Assembly (NCBI GenBank): GCA_007751255.1
Contig: CP036296.1
Location: 1,922,001 to 1,986,000 of the forward strand
DNA: 64,000 nt
Source: Engelhardtia mirabilis
GTDB taxonomy: Bacteria > Planctomycetota > UBA1135 > GCA-002686595
Direction: 5' to 3'
The notes under the pieces are model-generated. The model was not told where the DNA came from and did not search any database. It saw only the letters and a list, made by a program, of their open reading frames with translations. The translations under genes and the position numbers were made by a program. Below are positions 36,944-43,815 of the stretch, piece by piece. Within the stretch, counting starts at the first letter, position 1, and the number at the start of each line of letters is the position of its first letter.

Positions 36944-37498
36944 TCACTCCTCGAGCTGCACGCCCAGCCCGTCGACGATGCGGTTGGCGTAGGCGTAGTA
37001 GGCCGCGCACTCGACGATGCCGAGGATGTCCGCGTCGCTGAAGCCGGCTTCGCGCAGGTGGTCCAGGTCGGCCCGGACGAGGCTGGCCGGATGCAGGGTG
37101 AGCTGCTCCACGTACTCGAGCAGGGCCCGGCGGCGCGCGTCGAGGCCCGCCGCGCGCCAATCGGCCTCGATGCGCGCCAGGAGCGCATCGTCCTTCAGCA
37201 GCCGGCGCAGACCGCGCCGGTGGTGGGTGATTCAGTAGTGACAGCCGTTGAGCTGACTGACGGAGAGTGCGATCAGCTCGCGATCGACCTTGCGCAGCCC
37301 CCGGGTGCCCGCCATGGCTGCCCCGTAGACGGCCAGGTGCCCGCGCAGCCCGCGCGGGTTGAGCGAGTGCACCAGGAGCACGTGATCGACCTTTCCGGTC
37401 TCCCGATCGGCGCAGGTCCCGCGCAGCTCGGCCAACTCGCCGGTCCAAGCCTCCGCCGGCACGGTCTCGATCCAGGCGGGCTCGGACGATTCAGTCAT
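36944..37498 (-). CDS. AhpD/carboxymuconolactone-decarboxylase-like protein with predicted selenocysteine (CHYU)
   Basis: A 184-residue redox protein when UGA at codon 89 (37234-37232) is read as Sec. It reads DRELIALSVSQLNGCHY, then U, then ITHHRRGLRRLLKDD; this is the AhpD/peroxidase-related motif N-G-C-x-x-C-x-x-H-H with Sec in place of the second Cys (C86, U89). The rest of the domain is intact: YVEQLTLHPASLV, REAGFSDADILGIVECAAYYAYANRIVDGLGV. A SECIS hairpin with the E. coli fdhF loop follows at the expected distance. AhpD relatives reduce peroxide-scavenging partners or act as disulfide reductases. Selenocysteine AhpD-like proteins are known, which supports the call. Conventional gene calling would stop at residue 88. 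Confidence 0.87.
37202..37234 (-). promoter_or_regulatory. Bacterial SECIS element of the AhpD-like gene
   Basis: On the minus strand the UGA is followed by 18 bases to the loop. A perfect 7 bp stem, CCGGCGC with GCGCCGG, encloses GGTCT. Both the loop sequence and the 18-nt distance are those of the E. coli fdhF SECIS element, the reference binding site of SelB. Confidence 0.88.
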
Positions 37499-37527
37499 GG
37501 CCCGGTCGAGACTATCGGGGAGGGTTG

Positions 37528-37642
37528 GCCGTTCGTACGGTGCCAGGCACAAAACCGCCGCCTACGGAGGGCCCGCAGCCGCCGTTGGCGGCTGCGGGCC
37601 GCCCGTAGGCGGCGGTCTTGTGCCTGGCACCGTACGAACGGC
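37528..37642. repeat. Long palindromic dispersed repeat, copy 1
   Basis: A 115 bp imperfect palindrome. Outer arms of 24 bases beginning GCCGTTCGTACGGTGCCAGG are perfectly inverted, and the inner stem carries ACCGCCGCCTACGG, then GCCCGCAGCCGCC around the loop GTTG. It lies between the divergent AhpD-like and GST genes. A second copy occurs near 55.4 kb. Both copies share the same off-symmetry base (AAAACC on the left, GGTCTT on the right), so they descend from one element. The GTGCCAGGCAC core resembles REP sequences linked to RAYT transposases; that link is inferred. Confidence 0.85.
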
Positions 37643-37648
37643 TAACTC

Positions 37649-38389
37649 GTGCGACGACTGATCACGATCCCCATCAGCCACTACTGCGAGAAGGCGCGCT
37701 GGGCGCTCGATCGCGCCGGCGTCGACTACGTCGAGGACGCGCACCTGCCGGCCCTGTCGGCGCGGCTGACCCGCAAGGCCGGCGGCAAGGCGACCACGCC
37801 GGTGCTGGTGGCCCCCGAGGGCGTCTTGTCCGATTCCGCGGACATCGTGCGCTACGCCGACGAGCGCGCGCCAGCCGATCTGCGCCTCCTGCCCACCGAC
37901 GGCGCCGAGCGCCGGGTGCAGGAGAGTCTGGAAGCGGAGCTGAACGACGTCTTCGGCCCCCACGCGCGGCGCTTGGCCTACTCCTTCGTCCTCGACACGC
38001 CTGCGCTCCTGGTCGAGTGCACCCGCGGCCGCGTGCCCGCGTTCGAGCACCTGCTCTTCCGCACCCTGCGCCCGGTGTTCCTGGGGGTGCTCGTGCGCTA
38101 CCTGAAGATCACCGAGGAAGGGGCGGAACGCAGCCGCGGGACCGTGCTCGAGCTGCTCGACCGCACCGACGCCCTCTTGGCCGACGGCCGGCCGAACCTG
38201 TTCGGCGAACGCTTCGGCATCGCCGACCTGACCTTCGCCGCCCTGGCCGCACCTTTGGTCCTGCCCCCCGAGCACCCCGGGGGCATGCCGCCGGTCGAGC
38301 GCTGCTCCCCCCGCTTGCAAGCCTTCGTGTCCGAGATGCGCGCGCGACCGAGCGGGCGCTGGATCCTCGCGGCCTACGAGTCGAGGTAG
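37649..38389 (+). CDS. Glutathione S-transferase-like protein
   Basis: A 246-residue protein. The N-terminal glutaredoxin/GST fold starts LITIPISHYCEKARWALDRA, where SHYC holds the redox or glutathione-contact position, and continues with TTPVLVAPEGVLSDSADIVRYAD. The C-terminal part is helical with NLFGERFGIADLTFAALAAP, the usual GST N-cap motif. The GTG start lies just after the palindromic repeat. It is divergent from the AhpD-like selenoprotein, another thiol-redox gene, so shared control is possible. Confidence 0.82.
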   Translation: MRRLITIPISHYCEKARWALDRAGVDYVEDAHLPALSARLTRKAGGKATTPVLVAPEGVLSDSADIVRYADERAPADLRLLPTDGAERRVQESLEAELNDVFGPHARRLAYSFVLDTPALLVECTRGRVPAFEHLLFRTLRPVFLGVLVRYLKITEEGAERSRGTVLELLDRTDALLADGRPNLFGERFGIADLTFAALAAPLVLPPEHPGGMPPVERCSPRLQAFVSEMRARPSGRWILAAYESR

Positions 38390-38672
38390 GAGCGACTGGA
38401 GGCCAACGCGGCGCCGGTCGGGCCATCGGTTCAGCGCGCGGATCCATTCCATGACCCTGGGGCCAGGCCCCCCGCGGGCGCCGACCGTCGCCGCCATCGA
38501 ACAGGTTCGGCGAGCGCCCTTGACCTCGTCTTGATCGAGGCCAGGTCGTCCGGTGCCCTATTCTTGCCGCCCGAGCCTCTGGGCGAGCGTCGGGAAGCTG
38601 ACGCCGCCGCTACGGACCCAAGGCGCTGGATCGTTCTGATTCCCGCTCCGCCAGACCTGTCTCTCTTTCGCG

Positions 38673-39908
38673 ATGCAGCCGGACTCGGACAGTCGCAGCC
38701 AGTACAGGGTCTTCGCCACGGTGACCGGCGCCTACTGGGCCTTCACCCTGACCGACGGGGCCCTGCGCACGTTGGTACTCCTGCACCTGCACGCGCTGGG
38801 CTTCGCGCCGCTCGAGATCGCGTCGATGTTCCTGCTCTACGAGGGGCTGGGCGTGGTGACGAATTTCGTCGGGGGGTGGCTGGGCGCGCGCTTCGGGCTG
38901 CGGGCGCTGATCCTCGCGGGGCTATCGCTGCAGGTCGTCGCCACGGCCGGCTTGGCGCTGCGAGCGGGCGAGCTGACCGTAGCTGTCGTCCTCGCGGCTC
39001 AGGCGCTCAGCGGCGTCGCCAAGGACCTGACCAAGACCGGCGCCAAGAGCTACACCAAACAGGTCGTGCCCGGCGGTGAGGCGGGACCCCTGCTGCGGGT
39101 CGTCTCGCGGCTGACGGGTTCGAAGAACGCTCTGAAGGGCGTCGGGTTGCTGCTCGGCGGCGTGCTGTTGGGCAGCGTCGGTTTCAAGGCCGCCTGCGGG
39201 GGCATGGCGGTGCTGCTCGCCGCGGGCCTCACGGGCGCAGCCCTCGGTCTGCCACGGCGCGGGGCGACCCGAGCCGTGCCCCTCTCGGCGATGTTCGCCC
39301 GCGACCGCCGCATCCGATGGCTCTCGGTCGCGCGCTTGTTCCTGTTCGGGTCGCGCGATGCGTGGTTCGTGCTGGCCCTGCCGGTCTACCTGCGCGAGTC
39401 GCTGGGATGGAGCTTCACGGCCGTGAGTGCGTTCCTGGCCCTGTGGGTCATCGCCTACGGCACGGTGCAGGCCTCGGCGCCGCGTTGGATCGCGCGCAGC
39501 TCCGATCCCCGGTGCTCCGGCGTCGGCGGCTGGACCTGGGCCCTGCTCCTGCCCCTCGCCGCGATTGCAGTCGGCCTGCCGATGGGCTTGGCCCCGGCGC
39601 CCCTGTTGGTCGCGGGCCTCGGTCTCTTCGGCGTGCTCTTCGCGAGCCTCAGCGCCCTGCACAGCTACCTGATCGTGGAGTTCGCCGAGCGCGACCGGAC
39701 CTCACTCGGGGTCGGCTTCTACTACACCGCCAACGCTGCCGGGCGCCTGGTCGGGACGCTGATCTCGGGCGTGCTGTTCCAGGCGCTGGGGGGCGGTCGC
39801 GACGGCCTGGTGGCGTGCGTCCTGGCCTCGATTGTGCTGGTGGTCTGCGCCGGGCTCGCGAGTTCGAGCCTCGCTTCTCACCAGCGCGCGCGCATCGCCA
39901 CGCGGTGA
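38673..39908 (+). CDS. arsJ: MFS transporter, ArsJ-like organoarsenical efflux
   Basis: A 411-residue, roughly twelve-helix protein. The opening YWAFTLTDGALRTLVLLHLH, then FLLYEGLGVVTNFVGGWLGA, then the segment GVAKDLTKTGAKSYTKQVVP and LTGSKNALKGVGLLLGG all fit the ArsJ group. In characterised systems ArsJ exports 1-arseno-3-phosphoglycerate made by a partner GAPDH. No GAPDH or other ars gene is adjacent, and no ArsR site is visible, so substrate remains probable rather than sure. The 280-base gap upstream shows no gene. tatD begins 17 bases after its stop and may share the transcript. Confidence 0.8.
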   Translation: MQPDSDSRSQYRVFATVTGAYWAFTLTDGALRTLVLLHLHALGFAPLEIASMFLLYEGLGVVTNFVGGWLGARFGLRALILAGLSLQVVATAGLALRAGELTVAVVLAAQALSGVAKDLTKTGAKSYTKQVVPGGEAGPLLRVVSRLTGSKNALKGVGLLLGGVLLGSVGFKAACGGMAVLLAAGLTGAALGLPRRGATRAVPLSAMFARDRRIRWLSVARLFLFGSRDAWFVLALPVYLRESLGWSFTAVSAFLALWVIAYGTVQASAPRWIARSSDPRCSGVGGWTWALLLPLAAIAVGLPMGLAPAPLLVAGLGLFGVLFASLSALHSYLIVEFAERDRTSLGVGFYYTANAAGRLVGTLISGVLFQALGGGRDGLVACVLASIVLVVCAGLASSSLASHQRARIATR

Positions 39909-39925
39909 GGCGTGGACGCGGGGCT

Positions 39926-40744
39926 ATGCTCTCGCCCGTGCCGCCCCTGTTCGACATCGCCGTCAACCTGCACAGCTCACAGTTCGACCGCGACCGCGAC
40001 GACGTCGTCGCGCGGGCCGTCGGCGCGGGAGTCGAGCGCATGCTGGTCCTGGGCACCAGCCTGGCGGAAAGCGAGACGGCCCTCGCCCTGGCCCGGGCCC
40101 ACCCGGGGCGACTGTTCGCCACGGCGGGGGTCCATCCCCACGACGCGAAGGGTTGGAACGACGAGACGGAGGCGGGCCTGCGCGAACTGCTGCGCGCGCC
40201 AGAGGTTCTCGCGGTGGGGGAGTGCGGCCTGGACTTCGACCGCAACTTCTCGGAGCCGGACGTCCAACGCCGGGTCCTCGTGGCTCAGGTCGAGCTGGCC
40301 GCGGAGCTGCACCTGCCCCTGGTGCTGCACGAGCGCGAGGCGGCCGACGCCCTGCTGGAGATCGTCTGCCCCGTCCGAGACCGGCTCGGCCCGGTCGTCG
40401 TGCACTGCTTCACGGCCGACGGGTCGACCCTCGACCGCTACCTCGACCACGACTTCCACATCGGCATCACCGGTTGGATCTGCGACGAGCGTCGCGGCAG
40501 CCATTTGCATCCGCTGGTCGGGCGCATCCCGCCGGGCCGCTTGATGCTCGAGACGGACGCGCCGTACCTCTTGCCGCGCAGCCTGCACCGGGACGGGACG
40601 GTGGCCAAGAAGTCGCGCCGCAACGAACCCATGTACCTGCCGGCCGTGGCCGCGGAGGTGGCCCGGCACACGGGGGAGAGCGAGGACGCCCTCGCCGCAC
40701 GCACCTGGGCCACGACCCTGGCGTTCCTCGGCCTGCGTGACTAG
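39926..40744 (+). CDS. tatD: TatD-family metal-dependent nuclease
   Basis: A 272-residue TIM-barrel hydrolase. Typical segments are FDIAVNLHSSQFDRD at the start, ATAGVHPHDAKGW, AVGECGLDFDRNFSEPDVQR, LPLVLHEREA and VHCFTADGSTLDRYLD, then MLETDAPYLLPRSL. The usual first metal ligands H-x-H are changed here to NLHSS, with N-L-H, as in many TatD relatives that keep D/N plus His. TatD enzymes are 3'-5' DNases linked to DNA quality control. The start could also be a GTG four codons later. Confidence 0.9.
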   Translation: MLSPVPPLFDIAVNLHSSQFDRDRDDVVARAVGAGVERMLVLGTSLAESETALALARAHPGRLFATAGVHPHDAKGWNDETEAGLRELLRAPEVLAVGECGLDFDRNFSEPDVQRRVLVAQVELAAELHLPLVLHEREAADALLEIVCPVRDRLGPVVVHCFTADGSTLDRYLDHDFHIGITGWICDERRGSHLHPLVGRIPPGRLMLETDAPYLLPRSLHRDGTVAKKSRRNEPMYLPAVAAEVARHTGESEDALAARTWATTLAFLGLRD

Positions 40745-40774
40745 GACACCAGGCCGGGCAATTGGCCCGCCCGC

Positions 40775-42220
40775 TCAGCTCCGCCGGCGCCAGGCGTCCA
40801 TCACGAGCAAGTTCGCGATCGTCCCGCCGTCGGCGTAGGTGCGATCGACGACCAGGCGCCAGTGGTCGGGCCCGCCGAGTTCGTAGCGTCGCTGGTCCTC
40901 GAACGTCCCGCGTGCGTCGACGCCGCGCAGGTGTTCGACGATCGAGTTCTCGGCCAACTCGATCTCGCCGGACAACGAGGCGCCGCCAGTGGACTCGAAG
41001 GCCACGGTCCAACGCTCTGAAGCGGCGTCGAAGCGCCGCTCCGACGTCACCTCGTAGCTCAGGAAGTCGTCGAATGCGGCCGTGGAACGCTCGTCGAAGC
41101 CGTTGTGGTCGCCCGCCAGGCTGACCTCGAGCTCGCCGCGGCCGGCGACCTGCACGCCGCCCGGGCGCACCGCCAGGAGCTCCGTGTGCCAGTGGCCCAG
41201 GCGAAAGGCCAGGGGCTCGAGCGCCGCAGGGACGTCGACCTGCGCGCTCCCCTCGATCGCCGTGACCCGGCGCATGGGCAGGGTCGTCTGCCGCGCCCAG
41301 GTCGTGCCTCCGTCGGTCGACACGTCCCACTCGAGGGTGAACGAGTTCGCGCGCGGGTTGGCGTAGGTCGAGCGACCGATCTCACCCGGTCGGGTCCGCA
41401 GCACCGGCTGGTGCAGCACCATCTGGCCGCTTTCGAGCCCGCCCTCCAGGATGTCGTGGTCCCCGAAGCGGCTGACCCAGCTCATGCGCCAGAGGTCTTC
41501 GTCGGCGACGTAGGAGAGCAGCGTGATCGCCTGACTACTGCGAATCTGCAGCACCTGGCCGTCCATCTCCCACTGGATCTTCTGGTTCCAAGGGTTGCTC
41601 GGACTCCCGGCCACCTGCCACTCGCCGACCATCCAATCGAACTGCGCCCGCGGCGGCAGGGCGCTCACGTCGACGGCTGGACCCAGAGCTCGTTCGAGTC
41701 CATCGACGATGTCCTGCAGGCGCGGGTCGTCCTGCAGCAGCGCGAGGTCCGAATCGGAGTGCAACAACTCGACGCCGTAGAAGCCGGCGTCCACGGCGAC
41801 GGTCAGCGCAGCCAAGGCGGCATCGGCCTCGCCGAGACGACCCTTGGCGCAGGCCACGTTGTAGAGCGCGATCGGTCGCATCGGTCCACTGACGGCTTGG
41901 AAGGGCGCAATCGCGTCGGCCGGGCGTCCGACGGCCAAGTAGGCCATGCCCAGCTGGAACTGCGCGCCGGGGGCCTGGGGCGTGCGGGCGATCAGGGCTT
42001 CGAGGGGAGCGATGGCGGCCGCCTGGTCGCCGCGGGCGAGGGCGGCATTGGCCGCCGCTGCCAGTTCCGAGGGAGTCTCGGTCGGAGTCGATTCGGTCTG
42101 AATCGACGTCGGGGACAGCGCGGTCGCGGACATCGACGCGGCGCGGGCCACGCTGCCAGAAGTCGCCGCGACGACAAGCGGAAGGAAGAGAGCGAGGGAC
42201 GGCGCGATTCGTGTTTGCAT
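40775..42220 (-). CDS. Secreted TPR protein with C-terminal beta domains
   Basis: A 481-residue exported protein: signal peptide to about residue 27, then two to three TPR-like helical repeats (about 50-165, AANAALARGDQAAAIAPLEAL and FQLGMAYLAVGRPADAIAPF). After these come two similar beta domains, each opening with a phrase of the type FDWMVGEWQVAG (about 197) and FRLGHWHTELLA (about 337). These match DUF1579-like lipocalin folds, which bind small hydrophobic compounds. The repeated form suggests an internal duplication. The function is unknown. Confidence 0.72.
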   Translation of the reverse strand: MQTRIAPSLALFLPLVVAATSGSVARAASMSATALSPTSIQTESTPTETPSELAAAANAALARGDQAAAIAPLEALIARTPQAPGAQFQLGMAYLAVGRPADAIAPFQAVSGPMRPIALYNVACAKGRLGEADAALAALTVAVDAGFYGVELLHSDSDLALLQDDPRLQDIVDGLERALGPAVDVSALPPRAQFDWMVGEWQVAGSPSNPWNQKIQWEMDGQVLQIRSSQAITLLSYVADEDLWRMSWVSRFGDHDILEGGLESGQMVLHQPVLRTRPGEIGRSTYANPRANSFTLEWDVSTDGGTTWARQTTLPMRRVTAIEGSAQVDVPAALEPLAFRLGHWHTELLAVRPGGVQVAGRGELEVSLAGDHNGFDERSTAAFDDFLSYEVTSERRFDAASERWTVAFESTGGASLSGEIELAENSIVEHLRGVDARGTFEDQRRYELGGPDHWRLVVDRTYADGGTIANLLVMDAWRRRS

Positions 42221-42352
42221 GCGATCGGTGTGTTGGGTGGGAGGCTGACGCGGCCTCCAACCGTCCGATCCGGCGCGCTATTTCTGCGGCTTTCGCGAGT
42301 CCCCGAATGCCCCGTCGGCCACCCGCGCGGTGCGCGGGTGACGCGCGAGAGT

Positions 42353-43729
42353 TCAGTCCGAATCTTCGACGAGCCAGGCCAGGGCGCGCTCGAGGCTCGC
42401 GGCGGGATCGGGCATCGCGAAGCCGTGTCCGCCGTCGAAGGGCGCGAGGCGAACCGCGGCGCCCGCGTCCGCGAGCGTCGTCGCGGCCTCCTGGGCGAAG
42501 CGAAAGGCAGTGACGGTGTCGGAGCGACCCTGCTCCAGAAAGAAGCGACGATCCGACGCGCGGCGCAGGTCGAGTTGCTCGGGCTTGAAGACGCTGGACA
42601 GCACGTAGGCGCCGGCGAAGGTGTTGTCTCGGTCCAGGACCGTGGCGTAGGTCGCGGGACCACCGGAGGACCAGGCGAAGAGGAAGGCCCGGTCCAGGTT
42701 CCCGTCGGCGGCGCGCAGCTCGGCGGCGACGCCCCGCGCGAAATCCTCCACGGCGAAGCGCGCGCGGTACTCGCGCTTGGTGCGCTCGGTCACCCAGACG
42801 ACCTGGGCGGCCTGTTCGTCGCTCCAGACCGGCGCCGAGAGCACAGCGAAGAGGTAGCGATCGGTGAGCGGCTCGGTGAGTTGGCGCAGCCAGGGCAGGA
42901 AGTCGAGGGCTTGGCCCGAGCCCCCGGCCATGATCACGACGAGCTGACGCGGGCCCTGGACCTCGGCATCGGCGCCCAGAACCAGGTAGAGCTGCTCGGG
43001 ATCGCCGCCGCAGTAGCGGGCGTCCAAGGGCGGACGCGCCCGCAACTCGCGGGCCAGCTCCGGCAGGCGCGGTTCGGCGGCGGATGCCAGGGCTTCGAGC
43101 AGCTCGTGCAACTCGGCCGCGCGCCCCTCCTCGATGTAGAGCCGTTCGAGGGGCTCTGGATAGAAGGCCTGCAGGCGGACGTCGTCACGCACCGTGGAGA
43201 CGAGCAGTTCCCGCGCAGCCTCGGGGTCGTCGCCCTTCAAGGTGGACGAGGCCAGCTCGACCAGCAGGTGGTGGAAGCTGCTCTGCTTGAACGGCTGAAC
43301 GTAGTCCACCTGCGGGTAGGTGGCGAGGGCGTCCTCGAGGGCATCGCGGGCGCCGTCAGCGTCGATCGGTGCCAGCACCCGCGCGCGCAGCTCGTGCAGT
43401 CGCCAGGTGAGGCCCGGTTCGTTGACTTCACCCGCGCGCTTGGCGAGGGCCTTGTCCAGTCGCTTGCGGTCGCGCTCCTTGGCCCGCTCGCGCTCGAGCA
43501 TCTGCTCGAGGTCGGCGACCAGGCGCGCCTTGTCGCGGTAGGGGGCCGAGCTCAGGTCGCTTCCCGCGAGGTTGGACCAGGACTCGTCGACACTGACCAG
43601 CACGGCGTCCACGGCGTCGGGGCGCGAGGTCGCGCACGCGGCTTCGGCGGTTCTCGGGGCCATCGCTCCGAGACCGAGGCAGGTGGCCAGCAACACCGAG
43701 GTCTGCTGGAAGGTGATTCGGATTCCCAT
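42353..43729 (-). CDS. Secreted alpha/beta hydrolase
   Basis: A 458-residue exported protein with a signal peptide (to about residue 30). The first 230 residues are helical and charged (ERERAKERDRKRLDKALAKR), possibly repeat-like. The C-terminal 220 residues are an alpha/beta-hydrolase fold: oxyanion segment QLVVIMAGGSGQALDFLPWL, nucleophile FAWSSGGPATY with S in W-S-S-G-G, and the last histidine in FDGGHGFAMP. The acid residue cannot be placed with certainty. The fold resembles esterase/depolymerase enzymes. Confidence 0.72.
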   Translation of the reverse strand: MGIRITFQQTSVLLATCLGLGAMAPRTAEAACATSRPDAVDAVLVSVDESWSNLAGSDLSSAPYRDKARLVADLEQMLERERAKERDRKRLDKALAKRAGEVNEPGLTWRLHELRARVLAPIDADGARDALEDALATYPQVDYVQPFKQSSFHHLLVELASSTLKGDDPEAARELLVSTVRDDVRLQAFYPEPLERLYIEEGRAAELHELLEALASAAEPRLPELARELRARPPLDARYCGGDPEQLYLVLGADAEVQGPRQLVVIMAGGSGQALDFLPWLRQLTEPLTDRYLFAVLSAPVWSDEQAAQVVWVTERTKREYRARFAVEDFARGVAAELRAADGNLDRAFLFAWSSGGPATYATVLDRDNTFAGAYVLSSVFKPEQLDLRRASDRRFFLEQGRSDTVTAFRFAQEAATTLADAGAAVRLAPFDGGHGFAMPDPAASLERALAWLVEDSD

Positions 43730-43815
43730 GGGGTTGTTCACGCTCTGGAGGGAAATGGGGACGGACGTCGGACCTCGAGGCATCGAAGGTCCGGGCCAAA
43801 CGGGGCAGCGCCGAG

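Noticed and set aside
37232-37552. A separate 106-residue AhpD fragment ending at CHY
   Set aside because: The codons after the TGA encode the rest of the domain in the same frame, including THH and a complete C-terminal helix set, so this is one recoded gene. The proposed upstream extension lies inside the palindromic repeat.
37528-37642. Palindromic repeat as an ordinary intrinsic terminator
   Set aside because: Copy 1 lies between divergent gene starts where no transcript ends, and the other copy shares its sequence in detail; a dispersed element is the better reading.
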